Assembly (NCBI RefSeq): GCF_902825155.1
Contig: NZ_CADEAG010000010.1
Span: 1 to 55,278 of the forward strand
DNA: 55,278 nt
Direction: 5' to 3'
From: Bartonella taylorii 8TBB
GTDB lineage: Bacteria; Pseudomonadota; Alphaproteobacteria; Rhizobiales; Rhizobiaceae
The notes under the pieces were generated by a model that was given only the letters and a program-made list of their open reading frames with translations, ran no database searches and was not told the origin of the DNA. The position numbers were made by a program, and so were the translations under genes. Positions 9,548 to 19,477 of the stretch are shown in pieces; position 1 is the stretch's first letter, and each line of letters opens with the position of its first letter.

Positions 9548-10666
9548 ATGAACAAATCCGTTAATGATGAAGCAAACGCATTACTTCCTTATACAGCTGT
9601 AGCAACCATCGATGTGCGTGCTATTGTTGCAAATTACACAGCTTTAACAAAACGTGTTGCTCCCATTGAATGTTCTGCGGTTGTAAAAGCGGATGCCTAT
9701 GGGTTAGGTGCTGACAAAATTGCCCCTGCACTCTATCAAGCTGGTTGCCGCACTTTTTTTGTAGCTCAAATCGAAGAAGCACTCCAATTAAAAAATATTT
9801 TACCAGAAAATGTCACACTTGCTCTCCTTAACGAACTTCCACACAATACAGAAGAGCTTATAGCTCAAGCAGGAATTATCCCTGTTCTAAACTCTTGGGA
9901 TACACTTGAAAGCTGGCAAACACTTTGTCAAAAAAAGGATAAAAAGTTTCCCGCAATTGTTCAAATCGATACCAGTATGAACCGATTAGGACTTGATAAA
10001 AAAGAATTACAAAAACTTATCAAAAAACCTACAATTTTTGAAAAAGCAGAAATAAAATATATTCTCAGTCACCTTGCAAATGGAGATAATGCTACAGATT
10101 CATACAATTATACACAATTGGCTACTTTCAAAACCATACTTGCACAATTGCCTACCTGTAAAGTTTCATTTGCCAATTCTGGAGGCATTTTTCTTGGAAA
10201 CGATTTCTATTTTGACCTTGTTCGCCCAGGCATTGCACTTTACGGTGTCGACCCTCACGGAAAATACCCAACACCTCTTAAACCTGTTTTAAAACTTGAA
10301 GCCCAAGTTTTACAAAGCCGCTTTATTGACGCAGGAGTACCTATTGGTTATGGAGGAAGCTTCATTACCCGCAGACCGAGCACTCTTGCAACCATTTCTA
10401 TCGGCTATGCAGATGGTTGGCCACGTATTCTTTCGAATAAGAGTGCAGTTTATTTCAATGGGCAAAAACTTCCTATTGTTGGACGCATTTCTATGGATTC
10501 CACTATCGTGGATGCTACCGATCTTGATAAAAAACCTCAAAGAGGCGATTGGGTGGAACTTATTGGCCCCCATCAAACACTTGAAAAAGTATCGACAGAT
10601 GCCAACACCATTCCTAACGAAATTCTGACATCTCTAGGGAAGCGCTATAAACGCATTTACATCTAA
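9548..10666 (+). CDS. alr: Alanine racemase
   Basis: A 372-residue PLP enzyme making D-alanine for peptidoglycan. The PLP lysine lies in VVKADAYGLG near the N-terminus, GYGGSF carries the second catalytic Tyr, and RISMDSTIVD is the conserved C-terminal domain motif. The frame extends to an ATG at 9494, but ATG 9548 follows AGAGAGGA and gives the expected N-terminus, so the shorter form is chosen. A bidirectional terminator hairpin lies 130 bases downstream. Confidence 0.93.
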   Translation: MNKSVNDEANALLPYTAVATIDVRAIVANYTALTKRVAPIECSAVVKADAYGLGADKIAPALYQAGCRTFFVAQIEEALQLKNILPENVTLALLNELPHNTEELIAQAGIIPVLNSWDTLESWQTLCQKKDKKFPAIVQIDTSMNRLGLDKKELQKLIKKPTIFEKAEIKYILSHLANGDNATDSYNYTQLATFKTILAQLPTCKVSFANSGGIFLGNDFYFDLVRPGIALYGVDPHGKYPTPLKPVLKLEAQVLQSRFIDAGVPIGYGGSFITRRPSTLATISIGYADGWPRILSNKSAVYFNGQKLPIVGRISMDSTIVDATDLDKKPQRGDWVELIGPHQTLEKVSTDANTIPNEILTSLGKRYKRIYI

Positions 10667-10759
10667 AACTCTCTAAAGAAACAAAGTGATAAAAATCATC
10701 AATGGCTTTCGGTACACCAGAAAAACAATACGAACTAGAAGAAAGCAATATCACTCATT

Positions 10760-10791
10760 ATTACTAATCATATGGATTACTAATCATATGG
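10760..10791. repeat. Perfect 16-bp tandem direct repeat
   Basis: The 16-base unit ATTACTAATCATATGG occurs twice head to tail with no mismatch, between alr and its terminator. Slippage could change the copy number. Confidence 0.8.
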
Positions 10792-10798
10792 ACAAGGC

Positions 10799-10828
10799 AA
10801 AAGCCCACACAAAACGTGTAGGCTTTTT
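10799..10828. terminator. Bidirectional intrinsic terminator between alr and gcvP
   Basis: The stem pairs AAAAGCC with GGCTTTT and ACAC with GTGT around an AAAAC loop, with one C/A mismatch. T runs on both strands let it serve alr (plus) and the end of the gcv operon (minus). Confidence 0.75.
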
Positions 10829-10845
10829 CCTTCATGTAAATAAAT

Positions 10846-13650
10846 TTAATACGTATTCCCCAATGGTGGGCAAGAACAAATAAGCATTCTATCTCCCGAA
10901 ACATTATCAATACGCGAAACAGGAGGCCAATATTTATTTGCTGGATCAAGATGAGGATTGGGAAAAGCCGCCTCTTGTCGTGAATAAGGTCGCATCCAAG
11001 CATCATCTAAAGTATCCACCAATGTATGTGGTGCATTTACCAAAGGATTATCTTCTTTAGGCCAAACACCGCTACCGACTTTCTGAGCTTCTTCAGCAAT
11101 AGAAAGCAAAGCATCACAAAAACGATCAATTTCTGCTTTTGGTTCTGATTCCGTTGGTTCAATCATCAAAGTTCCAGCAACAGGAAACGACATCGTCGGC
11201 GCATGAAACCCGTAATCGATCAAACGTTTTGCAATATCATCAACACTCACCCCATACTGCTCTTTCAGCACGCGAGTATCCACAATACATTCATGTGCAA
11301 CACGCCCATACTTGCCCCGATAAAGAATGGAATAAGCTTTTGAAAGACGCGCAGCGATATAATTGGCATTCAAAATTGCTGTTTGTGTTGCATATTTCAA
11401 GCCATCGGCGCCCATCATCCGAATATACATCCACGTAATAACAAGAATAGATGCACTTCCATAAGGAGCTGCTGAAACCGCATGTGTTGACCCATCTTCT
11501 TCATGACCTGGTAAAAAGGGCTTCAAATGTGTTGCCACACCAATTGGCCCCATACCAGGACCACCACCACCATGGGGAATGGCGAATGTTTTGTGAAGAT
11601 TCATATGACAAACATCCGCCCCAATATCTGCTGGACGAGCAAGCCCAACAAGCGCATTGAGATTAGCACCATCAAAATAAACTTGCCCACCATTTTCGTG
11701 GATAATAGAGCAAATCTCTTTAATGTTTTCTTCATAAACGCCATGAGTTGAAGGATAGGTGATCATGAGAGCTGCCAATTTATCCTTATGCAATTGTGCC
11801 TTCATTTTGAGATCATCAACATCAACATCACCATCACTTAAGCATTTCACCACAATGACTTCCATACCCGCCATATGAGCTGAAGCTGGATTGGTACCGT
11901 GAGCAGAAGCAGGAATGAGACAAAGTGTGCGTTGATGGTCTCCCCGTGATTGGTGATATCGGCGGATCGCTAAAAGCCCCGCATATTCACCTTGTGCACC
12001 AGAATTTGGCTGGAAAGAAACTTGCGAAAACCCTGTGATTTCACACAACCACGCATTTAATTGGTTAATCATTTCCAAATACCCTACCACATCCTCTTTA
12101 GGTGTGAAGGGGTGTATATTAGCTACCGTAGGCCAACTCACAGGCATTAACTCAGCTGCTGCATTAAGTTTCATCGTACAAGAACCAAGCGGAATCATTG
12201 CCCGATCTAATGCTAAATCTTTGTCGGCCAAATGACGCAAAAAGCGCATCATATCCGTCTCTGAATGAACTGCATGAAAAAACGGCTGTGAAAGAAAAGC
12301 AGTATCACGCCTTTTCCCCATAAGCCTTGGAGAAACTTGATCAACTAATTGTGCACCAAAAAGCTGCGCTAAAGCATAAGCATCTTCTTGTGTTGATAAT
12401 TCATCAAAATTGATCACAACTCGATCATCATCGAGAACACGAACAAGACGCCCACCTGCTTTCGCTTGACGCGCAATCTCTCGAGATTTTCCCTTAACAA
12501 CAATGCTTACACAATCAAAAAAAGCTTCTCCTTCACAAAGAATACCCGCTGCCTCTAAACCAGCAACAAAGCGACACGTTAAATGATGAATTCGCTGAGC
12601 AATTTCCTGCAAGCCTTGCGGTCCATGCCAAACGGCATAAGCCGTTGCCATATTTGCCAACAAAGCCTGTGCTGTACAAATATTCGACGTAGCTTTATCA
12701 CGCCGGATATGTTGCTCACGTGTCTGCAATGCCAAACGAAAACCAACGCGTCCTTTTGTGTCAACGGATTGACCTACAATACGTCCTGGAATGAGGCGGG
12801 TTAAAGCTTCGCTTACCGCGAGATAACCAGCATGGGGACCACCAAATCCCATAGGAACGCCATAACGTTGCATGGAACCTACAACAATATCAGCCCCCCA
12901 TTGCGCTGGTGGTTCCATCAGGGTAAGTGCCAAAGGATCAGCAACAACGATCACCAGAGCCCCTTTTGCCTTTGCCTCTTTAATGACGTCAGTGTAATCG
13001 TTAAAAGAGCCTTTTGTATCTGGCCAAGACAAAACAATCGCAGCTGTATCAGAACAAATTTCGCTCTTTTCGCTTATATGAATCCCTTGTGTTTCAGCAC
13101 GCGTTTGTGCAACACTTAATGTCTGGGGATGCAAAAGACTTTGAACTGAAATTTTTGTCTTTTTCTCACGCGCAAAACGCACAGCCAGCGCGTTGGCTTC
13201 AGCTAAAGCTGTTGCTTCATCAAGAAGTGAAGCAGCTGCAACAGGCAAACCAGTGAGTTCACTCACCAATGTCTGAAAATAAAATAAAAGCTCCAAACGA
13301 CCTTGGCTAATTTCTGCCTGATAGGGTGTATAAGCGGTGTACCAAGCTGGATTTTCAAAAAGATTCCGCAAAATAACGGGAGGCACATAGGTTCCATGAT
13401 ATCCCTGCCCAATAAAACTTTTGTGCACATGGTTACGTTCCATCATCTTGGATAATTCTTCCAAGGCTTGCCCTTCACTTGCAGCCTTTGGGAGATTAAG
13501 CGAACGCCCCAAATGGATAGAATGCGGAACAGCTTGAGAAACCAGTGTGTCAACACAATCTAGCTCTAAAACATCAAGCATTTTTTGTGTTTCATGAGAA
13601 CGAAGTCCAATATGGCGAGAAAAAAAATGACGCTCCAACATAGCACTCAT
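10846..13650 (-). CDS. gcvP: Glycine dehydrogenase (decarboxylating), glycine cleavage P-protein
   Basis: A 934-residue single-chain P-protein that decarboxylates glycine with PLP and transfers aminomethyl to the lipoyl arm of GcvH. The PLP lysine lies in [17 protein letters not shown] in the C-terminal half, and the N-terminal half is the catalytically degenerate copy, as in other fused P-proteins. Length is normal. The start codon overlaps the gcvH stop (ATGA), so translation is probably coupled; a second in-frame ATG at 13641 is possible. It is the last gene of gcvT-gcvH-gcvP. Confidence 0.96.
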   Translation of the reverse strand: MSAMLERHFFSRHIGLRSHETQKMLDVLELDCVDTLVSQAVPHSIHLGRSLNLPKAASEGQALEELSKMMERNHVHKSFIGQGYHGTYVPPVILRNLFENPAWYTAYTPYQAEISQGRLELLFYFQTLVSELTGLPVAAASLLDEATALAEANALAVRFAREKKTKISVQSLLHPQTLSVAQTRAETQGIHISEKSEICSDTAAIVLSWPDTKGSFNDYTDVIKEAKAKGALVIVVADPLALTLMEPPAQWGADIVVGSMQRYGVPMGFGGPHAGYLAVSEALTRLIPGRIVGQSVDTKGRVGFRLALQTREQHIRRDKATSNICTAQALLANMATAYAVWHGPQGLQEIAQRIHHLTCRFVAGLEAAGILCEGEAFFDCVSIVVKGKSREIARQAKAGGRLVRVLDDDRVVINFDELSTQEDAYALAQLFGAQLVDQVSPRLMGKRRDTAFLSQPFFHAVHSETDMMRFLRHLADKDLALDRAMIPLGSCTMKLNAAAELMPVSWPTVANIHPFTPKEDVVGYLEMINQLNAWLCEITGFSQVSFQPNSGAQGEYAGLLAIRRYHQSRGDHQRTLCLIPASAHGTNPASAHMAGMEVIVVKCLSDGDVDVDDLKMKAQLHKDKLAALMITYPSTHGVYEENIKEICSIIHENGGQVYFDGANLNALVGLARPADIGADVCHMNLHKTFAIPHGGGGPGMGPIGVATHLKPFLPGHEEDGSTHAVSAAPYGSASILVITWMYIRMMGADGLKYATQTAILNANYIAARLSKAYSILYRGKYGRVAHECIVDTRVLKEQYGVSVDDIAKRLIDYGFHAPTMSFPVAGTLMIEPTESEPKAEIDRFCDALLSIAEEAQKVGSGVWPKEDNPLVNAPHTLVDTLDDAWMRPYSRQEAAFPNPHLDPANKYWPPVSRIDNVSGDRMLICSCPPLGNTY

Positions 13651-14015
13651 CCAATCAGTGCTTTATAAGCAGCCTCATCCAGCAACCCTTCAAGTTGCGT
13701 TGCATCCTGCAATGTCATTTTCCAGAGCCAACCTTCTTTTTCAGCCTTTTGGTTGACCAGTTCAGGATTATTTGCCAATGCCTCATTCATTTCAACCACT
13801 TCACCATCAAGAGGAGCATAAACATCTGAAGCCGCTTTCACTGATTCTACAACAGCAGCAGAATCCCCCTTAGAAAGCTGCGTCCCCTTCTTTGGCAAAT
13901 CAACAAAAACCAAATCCCCTAACTGTTCTTGAGCATAATGTGTAATCCCAACAGTAACCACTTGTCCTTCAACACTGAGCCATTCATGATCTTGTGTAAA
14001 ATAAGTTTTAGACAT
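13647..14015 (-). CDS. gcvH: Glycine cleavage system H protein
   Basis: A 122-residue lipoyl carrier that shuttles the aminomethyl group between the P, T and L proteins. The lipoylated lysine is in [14 protein letters not shown], the standard H-protein context. AAAGGAT upstream of ATG 14015 is the ribosome binding site. It sits 5 bases after gcvT and overlaps gcvP by four bases. Confidence 0.96.
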   Translation of the reverse strand: MSKTYFTQDHEWLSVEGQVVTVGITHYAQEQLGDLVFVDLPKKGTQLSKGDSAAVVESVKAASDVYAPLDGEVVEMNEALANNPELVNQKAEKEGWLWKMTLQDATQLEGLLDEAAYKALIG

Positions 14016-14020
14016 AAAAA

Positions 14021-15139
14021 TTATCCTTTAAAATAACGTTGTTCAACAAAAGGAAGTGAATGGACAGACAGTGCAATCTTTTTGCCACGCAACTCCGTAA
14101 AGACTTCCGTTCCTTCCACTTTCCAATCAACAGGAACATATCCCATCGCAACAGGACCATCAAAAGAAGGACCAAAACCACCTGACGTCACCACGCCAAT
14201 TTGCTTTCCCTCATCATCGAAAAGTACCGCACCCGCACGAATAGGCTGACGGGTTTGCGGTTTTAATCCAACACGACAACGAGAAGGCCCTTTCTGAAGA
14301 GCTTCAAGAAAAGCCTTTGCTCCATAAAATTGTGCTTTTTCTCGCACATTTTTGGGAACAGCCCATGTCAATGCAGCATCAATAGGTGTAGTATCGGGCG
14401 TAATATCATTTCCATGTAAACACAATCCTGCTTCTAGCCGAAGACTATCACGCGCCGCAAGACCAACCCATTCAACACGAAAATCTCTCAACAATTTTTC
14501 AGCCAATGCATGGGCTTGCCCTATGGGAAGAGCAATTTCAAAACCATCTTCTCCCGTATAACCAGAACGCGTTATAAACCAATCTTGTTGTGGCTCAAAT
14601 CCTTGCATAAACAACAGTTCATTACCAGGCACCCCAGCATCAGCCATAACAGCTGCCGCTTGTGGACCTTGGAGAGCAAGCAATACCCTCTCAAGAGCAA
14701 TGACTTGGCAATCAAAACCAACAACACGCCTCTCAAGCTCCGCAAGATCGGCTTGTGCATTTCCAGCATTGGCGACCAGCATAAAACGGTTTTCTGCCAA
14801 TCGAGTAATGATAAGGTCATCAAGGATACCAGCCTGCTCATTAAGCAAATAATTATACCGTGATTGACCAATCTTTAACAACGCTGCATCAACAGGGAGA
14901 GCGTACGATAAATATTCTGCTGCTTGCGCACCCTCAACGGTAATCAATTTCATATGAGAAATATCAAAAAGGCCTGCATGTGCACGCGTATGAAGATGCT
15001 CCTTCAAGACTCCAAGAGGATAGGTCAACGGCATTTTCCAACCAGCAAAAGCACCAAACTTCGCTCCAGCCTTTTCATGCAATTCGTGTAAAGGAAGCAT
15101 TTTTAAAGAAGATGTTTCAAATTCTTGTGATGTACCCAT
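14021..15139 (-). CDS. gcvT: Aminomethyltransferase, glycine cleavage T protein
   Basis: A 372-residue tetrahydrofolate-dependent T protein releasing ammonia and forming 5,10-methylene-THF. Visible family segments are [19 protein letters not shown] near the N-terminus, and [14 protein letters not shown] in the folate domain. It is the first gene of the gcv operon. GGAG lies just before ATG 15139, and the tandem glycine riboswitch is immediately upstream, so expression should rise with glycine. Confidence 0.95.
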   Translation of the reverse strand: MGTSQEFETSSLKMLPLHELHEKAGAKFGAFAGWKMPLTYPLGVLKEHLHTRAHAGLFDISHMKLITVEGAQAAEYLSYALPVDAALLKIGQSRYNYLLNEQAGILDDLIITRLAENRFMLVANAGNAQADLAELERRVVGFDCQVIALERVLLALQGPQAAAVMADAGVPGNELLFMQGFEPQQDWFITRSGYTGEDGFEIALPIGQAHALAEKLLRDFRVEWVGLAARDSLRLEAGLCLHGNDITPDTTPIDAALTWAVPKNVREKAQFYGAKAFLEALQKGPSRCRVGLKPQTRQPIRAGAVLFDDEGKQIGVVTSGGFGPSFDGPVAMGYVPVDWKVEGTEVFTELRGKKIALSVHSLPFVEQRYFKG

Positions 15140-15166
15140 AATATCTCCAAAGCTGCGCTAACGCCC

Positions 15167-15372
15167 ACAGAATATGGACGTCTCTGCACCCTTCTGTTAC
15201 AAACCTGAGAGACTCGCGAAAAGAGTTTTCGCTTACACCTTCGGCGCGGACCTTTCCGACTTTCCAGATCTGCCTTGCTCCTTTTACGGTCCTTAGAGCC
15301 TGAGAGATTATGGGCTATTTTCCCCTTCGGCGGCAGGTGCGAAAGTTTGCAGTCTGCACTCTCCCGCAAAAG
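15167..15372 (-). promoter_or_regulatory. Tandem glycine riboswitch of the gcv operon
   Basis: Read on the minus strand, the first aptamer has GCGGGAGAGT, GCCGCCGAAGGGG and AATCTCTCAGGC, then AAGGACCG. A second follows after a short linker, with CGCCGAAGGTGTAAGC and GTCTCTCAGGTTTGTAACAG. These are the conserved blocks of the glycine riboswitch, duplicated in the usual cooperative layout. It ends close to the gcvT ribosome binding site. Glycine binding is expected to turn on gcvTHP. Confidence 0.95.
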
Positions 15373-15432
15373 AATGAAAGAAACGATAACGCCCTTTCCG
15401 ACATATTTCAGTCTATATCCTATCTTTGTCAT

Positions 15433-15849
15433 ACTGTCATTAGTAAAGTGATGAGAACACTCTATATTTTTAAACTTGCATAAACTGTTTTAAAAGACTT
15501 ATAATGAGGGTCTTTTGAACATTATGAAAATCGTAAGTGGCCTTGCTTAAAAAATAAGGAGAAAAATTGCAAAGGCCATAAACAGAAACACGTTTTGAAA
15601 AAATACAAAATTTCGTGCGCTTAACGTGCGCTTAAAAGGATCACAAAGCAACATTTTCCCTTGCGCGATCCAACCCAAACTACGGAGTTTTATATCCTTT
15701 AAGAGTAAAAATTTCAGATATTTTATAAATATAGTCTTAACACACAAAAGGTTGATTTTTCTTCTTTATCAATTTTTTGTCTCTCAATAGTGTCATAAAT
15801 TACAGCTATTATATACCAAACTTCATCGAACAAAGGTTATAAAATACTC
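15433..15849. other. Intergenic region between the gcv operon and the Lon-domain gene
   Basis: It contains promoters in both directions. A 66-codon minus-strand frame (15547-15747) ends in a hydrophobic stretch but starts only with TTG and has no clear ribosome binding site, so it is not called. Confidence 0.4.
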
Positions 15850-16512
15850 ATGAAAGCTGGTAATATCCATTACAATTGTGAAAATGATCTACCAAAGCAA
15901 ATTGCCCTTTTTCCCGTAGAAGGTGCACTCTTATTGCCAGGTGGTTTTTTGTCGCTCAACATTTTTGAACCAGAAGCACTCGAAATGGTTGAAAATGTTA
16001 TGATATCCAATCGTTTGCTCGGAATCATTCAACCACTTTCATCGAATACAGACCGCTTCACCTCACCACTTTATAAAATAGGCTGTATAGGGCGCATTAC
16101 AAACTACAACGAAACGGGAAATGGGCAGCTTTTCATTATACTACAAGGCGTTTGTCGCTTCACCTTAGAACAGGAGTTGGTGAACGCAAAACCTTATCGA
16201 ACTGCTCTCATCCGATCAAACATAGAAGACTTACAAGAACCTGATATGGTAGAAAACATTAATCGAGAAAACCTCCTCAACATTGTTGAGCAATATCTCG
16301 TCATACATGAAATAGAATATAATTGGAACAGTATCATACAAGCCCCCACGCCTCTATTGGTTAATGCTTTTTCAGCCCTCATCCCTTTTACACCAGAAGA
16401 AAAACAAGCTCTACTCGAAGCTCCAGATATTGGAAATCGTGCCCAAACTCTTCTGGCTTTAACTGAACGCTCCCTCATGAAACAAACAGGGGCACTTTAC
16501 CATTTAAACTAA
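15850..16512 (+). CDS. Lon-protease N-terminal (substrate-binding) domain protein
   Basis: A 220-residue stand-alone Lon N-domain (PUA-like) protein without the ATPase or protease parts. Recognisable blocks are LPKQIALFPVEGALLLPGG, LNIFEPEALEMV and GCIGRITNYNETGNGQLFIIL. The C-terminal part is helical. Function is not established for this family in alphaproteobacteria. AAAGG lies upstream of the start. It is followed after 31 bases by the Trm112-like gene, so the two are probably co-transcribed, a pairing I recall from other Rhizobiales. Confidence 0.88.
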   Translation: MKAGNIHYNCENDLPKQIALFPVEGALLLPGGFLSLNIFEPEALEMVENVMISNRLLGIIQPLSSNTDRFTSPLYKIGCIGRITNYNETGNGQLFIILQGVCRFTLEQELVNAKPYRTALIRSNIEDLQEPDMVENINRENLLNIVEQYLVIHEIEYNWNSIIQAPTPLLVNAFSALIPFTPEEKQALLEAPDIGNRAQTLLALTERSLMKQTGALYHLN

Positions 16513-16543
16513 TAAACCCATTTAAACTAATAAATGTTGAAAC

Positions 16544-16750
16544 ATGAAAAAAATGACTACCGACCCTAAAATGCTTGAATTGCTCGTCTGCCCACTCACA
16601 GGGGAATCGCTTTCTTTAAACCGAGAAACACAAGAATTAATTTCACACAAAGCAAAACTCGCCTATCCTATTCGCGACGGCGTTCCCATTATGCTTGCCT
16701 CAGAAGCCCGTCCTTTGCAGCACAATGAAAAAGCAATGCATAAAAAATAA
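16544..16750 (+). CDS. Trm112-like small protein (UPF0434/YcaR family)
   Basis: A 68-residue protein of the Trm112p-like family. [13 protein letters not shown] replaces the usual CPxC pattern, so only one of the paired cysteines remains; [13 protein letters not shown] is the conserved C-terminal block. The start could be ATG 16544 or the ATG four codons later (MTTDPKM). Its role is unknown; eukaryotic and archaeal relatives activate methyltransferases. Confidence 0.85.
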   Translation: MKKMTTDPKMLELLVCPLTGESLSLNRETQELISHKAKLAYPIRDGVPIMLASEARPLQHNEKAMHKK

Positions 16751-17397
16751 ACAGCTTTCACTCAATTTTTTCTGTAGCACCTGTTATCAATTAATTCTCC
16801 GTTAAGAGATATTCTTCATTCACGAATTTTTAATATTCGCTTATTCCAGTAAAGCCGTTCTAGAAGAAGTTCGCACCATCATCTATTTACCAACTCCCAA
16901 TGTTACCCCTATCGCATGATAGACGGTCCATAAAAAGCATACTACTTTCTTTTTAAAACGTTTTTATCCACATATTGCTTCCCTCTTATGACAGGGAAAA
17001 ACATTTTTTGCTTCTAAATGGAAAGATACACCCCCATTAAAGAAATAAACCCCAAGCACAAGCAATAGTTTAATCACAGCGTAACGCATTTAATTGCCAT
17101 AGATGTGCTTTTGGAAAGTCTACGCATTGATATGAATAAATCTATCATTTTAGCCCATATTTTTATTTGGAAAGGTGTGCCAAAACTTACAAATAAGCAT
17201 TTAAAAACGCTCTTTCTTTAATCAACAAGAATGAACAGAAAATTGATCAAAATCTCATCAAAACAGAGAGAAGCATTGCAATGGTTGAATGGTAATTTGA
17301 GAAAAACCAATGAACAAAACTTTCTTAATTTTTGTTGACGATTCAAAGAAAATACCCTACGAATGATTTTGTGTTTTTGATCGTATACGCAACGATC
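16751..17397. other. Intergenic region with no recognised gene
   Basis: About 650 AT-rich bases. Short frames occur on both strands, including one of 70 codons on the minus strand at 17218-17430, but none shows a supported start or a recognisable family. The right end holds the promoter of the structured RNA. Confidence 0.4.
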
Positions 17398-17570
17398 AAT
17401 AGGGTCTGGAAGCCCGAAAAACTCAAACATTAAAAATGAATCCGCTTTGCGGGTGTCCCGGAGTTCCGGGGGTTCTTGTTATGTCCAAGTGCTCTAAGCA
17501 CTAAAAGCAAGAAGCTGTTTGAGTTCAGCACTTCCAGACCCCGGAATACTAATGCGAGGGCGCTCGCACC
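17398..17570 (+). ncRNA. Candidate Brt-type structured regulatory RNA upstream of XRE gene
   Basis: A closing stem pairs GGGTCTGGAAG (17402-17412) with CTTCCAGACCC (about 17531-17541), continued by AACTCAAAC with GTTTGAGTT. It encloses three hairpins: CCGC/GCGG (17442-17452), CCCGGA/TCCGGG (17457-17470) and GTGCT/AGCAC (about 17489-17501). A fourth hairpin, GCGAG-GGCG-CTCGC (about 17554-17567), lies just before the ribosome binding site of the XRE gene. This layout, a short RNA of under 200 bases directly in front of a small XRE regulator, matches the Bartonella regulatory transcript (Brt) family described in B. henselae. Membership in that family is inferred from layout and structure. Confidence 0.7.
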
Positions 17571-17585
17571 CAGAGGGGGACTAAA

Positions 17586-17942
17586 GTGCAAGCTAAAAAT
17601 CGACATTTTAATGACATTGCTGTAGGCAAAAAAATTCGCTTCAGAAGAAATATCGTAGGGCTTTCTCAAAAACAATTGGGCGACCATTTAGGCGTAACTT
17701 TCCAACAAATAAAAAAATATGAGAAAGGAATAAAACCCGTTGGAGCAGGACTTTTGCAAGAAATTGCCGAAATACTGGATGTTCCACTTTCCTTCTTTTA
17801 CGCTGATATCTCAACAAAAAAAGATGCCCTATATAATTATGATGAAAGAATAGCAAGTAAAACGGAGTACCTGCTTTTGAATGGTTTTAGAAGTCTTGCC
17901 TCTGGAAAACAGAGAGCAATCTTGCGATTGATTTTTGACTAA
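17586..17942 (+). CDS. XRE-family helix-turn-helix regulator (Brt-associated Trp type)
   Basis: A 118-residue DNA-binding protein. The Cro/CI-type helix-turn-helix is at about residues 12-65 (IRFRRNIVGLSQKQLGDHLG, then VTFQQIKKYEKG), followed by a short helical tail. The GTG start is supported by AGAGGGGGA five bases before it. The gene directly follows a strongly structured RNA. In B. henselae such RNA/regulator pairs influence adhesin (badA) expression, so a role in virulence gene control is possible here. Confidence 0.85.
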   Translation: MQAKNRHFNDIAVGKKIRFRRNIVGLSQKQLGDHLGVTFQQIKKYEKGIKPVGAGLLQEIAEILDVPLSFFYADISTKKDALYNYDERIASKTEYLLLNGFRSLASGKQRAILRLIFD

Positions 17943-18358
17943 AGTGAAAACACCACCTTATTTTATAATTTTGCTGAGCATTTCTTAAACGAACGCCTTT
18001 AATAACCTTTAATGAAATATAAAAACTTCACCCACACAAGCAATGCGTGATGCAATTGTTGCAAAACGCAAACATCTCAAGGGAAACAATTGACAGAAGA
18101 TAAGCACTTCACTAGATTGAACCGCTGTCAAGGAGATGTTCATACGGCTTGGCATAAAATATTCAAGCTTTCTTAACTCTTAAAGACCAAGAGGATGGTA
18201 CATTCAAAAGTGAACCGACTCGTACTGTTGTAGGTCAGGATTGGTGTACATGAAAATGAAACCTCTGAGACCAACAATATGATTTAATATTCCTGGACAA
18301 CTCGCCCTTTCATAGGGTTCGCCTAGGGAAAAAATAGAGAAGAACAGGAGTATGAAAA
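17943..18358. other. Intergenic region, possibly holding a decayed ORF
   Basis: Runs of coding-like sequence broken by stops occur on the plus strand between about 18060 and 18260, for example EDGTFKSEPTRTVVG in one frame. I cannot tie them to a family. GAACAGGAG at about 18339-18347 is the ribosome binding site of asd. Confidence 0.3.
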
Positions 18359-19390
18359 ATGAGTTTTAAAGTTGCAGTTGTCGGCGCGACTGGGAACGTT
18401 GGTCGTGAAATGCTCACAATTCTCGAAGAACGTGGTTTTCCTGCCCGTGAAGTGGTCCCTTTAGCGTCACGACGCTCATTAGGACAAAATGTTTCTTATG
18501 GTGACAAAACTTTAAAAGTAAAAGCACTTGATACTTATGATTTTTCTGACACAGAGCTTTGCCTCATGTCAGCGGGAGGAAGCATTTCTAAAGAATATGC
18601 TCCTAAAATCGCTGCTGCCGGCTGCGTGGTCATCGATAATTCATCCACGTGGCGTTATGATGCAAATGTCCCGTTAATTGTACCTGAAGTGAATGCACAC
18701 GCTGTTGATGGTTTTTCCAAACGTAATATTATAGCAAATCCTAATTGTTCAACAATTCAACTTGTCTTAGCTTTAAAACCTCTCCATGAAGCTGCAATCA
18801 TTAAACGCGTTGTTGTATCCACTTATCAATCGGTTTCTGGAGCTGGTAAAGAAGGAATGGATGAACTCTTTGAACAATCACGAGCGGTTTTTGTTGCAGA
18901 TCCAGTCTCATCAAAAAAATTTACCAAACGTATTGCCTTTAACGTCATTCCCCATATCGATGTATTCATGGAAGATGGCTATACCAAAGAAGAATGGAAA
19001 ATGACGGTTGAGACGAAGAAAATCCTTGACCCTAAGATCAAACTAACAGCCACTGCTGTTCGAGTACCTGTCTTTATCGGTCATGCTGAAGCTGTAAATG
19101 CTGAATTTGAAAAACCACTAAGCGCCCATGAAGCACAAGCCATTCTGCGCGATGCTCCTGGCTGCCAAGTTATCGATAAACATGAAGATGGCGGCTATAT
19201 AACACCCTACGAAGGGACTGGAGAAGATGATACCTTTATTAGCCGTATTCGTGAAGATATTACGGTCGAAAATGGTTTAGCTTTCTGGGTTGTTGCTGAC
19301 AATTTAAGAAAAGGAGCAGCATTGAATGCCATTCAAATTGCTGAATTGCTCATTTCTCGTAATTTGGTAAAGCCTAAGGCAGCACCCTAA
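18359..19390 (+). CDS. asd: Aspartate-semialdehyde dehydrogenase
   Basis: A 343-residue NADPH enzyme reducing aspartyl phosphate on the way to lysine/diaminopimelate, threonine and methionine. The Rossmann motif GATGNVG is at residues 9-15, and the catalytic cysteine is C130 in ANPNCSTIQL. GHAEAVN carries the conserved substrate-site His. An ATG seven bases upstream is out of frame and hits a stop after five codons. A hairpin follows the stop. Confidence 0.95.
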   Translation: MSFKVAVVGATGNVGREMLTILEERGFPAREVVPLASRRSLGQNVSYGDKTLKVKALDTYDFSDTELCLMSAGGSISKEYAPKIAAAGCVVIDNSSTWRYDANVPLIVPEVNAHAVDGFSKRNIIANPNCSTIQLVLALKPLHEAAIIKRVVVSTYQSVSGAGKEGMDELFEQSRAVFVADPVSSKKFTKRIAFNVIPHIDVFMEDGYTKEEWKMTVETKKILDPKIKLTATAVRVPVFIGHAEAVNAEFEKPLSAHEAQAILRDAPGCQVIDKHEDGGYITPYEGTGEDDTFISRIREDITVENGLAFWVVADNLRKGAALNAIQIAELLISRNLVKPKAAP

Positions 19391-19396
19391 AAAAGT

Positions 19397-19431
19397 GGCA
19401 GCCTGAAGCGTTTTTTCCACTTCATGCTGCC
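19397..19431 (+). terminator. Probable asd terminator hairpin
   Basis: GGCAGC-c-TGAAG pairs with CTTCA-t-GCTGCC, an 11-bp stem with one internal mismatch, 6 bases after the asd stop. The T run after it is interrupted (GTACTTTTCC). It could also serve the convergent SH3 gene. Confidence 0.5.
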
Positions 19432-19477
19432 GTACTTTTCCTATCCCTCTTCCAAGAACAGTGAATTTTCTTTATAC

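Noticed and set aside
15103..15432. A 109-codon minus-strand frame through the glycine riboswitch and into gcvT
   Set aside because: It covers highly conserved riboswitch sequence and has no ribosome binding site. The open frame is incidental to the structured RNA.
15547..15747. A 66-codon minus-strand frame with a hydrophobic C-terminus
   Set aside because: TTG start only, no clear ribosome binding site and no recognisable family. A real small membrane protein cannot be excluded.
16751..17397. A CRISPR array or insertion sequence in the long gaps
   Set aside because: No regularly spaced repeats and no transposase-like frame or terminal inverted repeats were seen here or elsewhere in the window.
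17943..18358. Coding-like fragments before asd
   Set aside because: Broken by several stops in every frame, and I cannot match them to any family, so no pseudogene is claimed.
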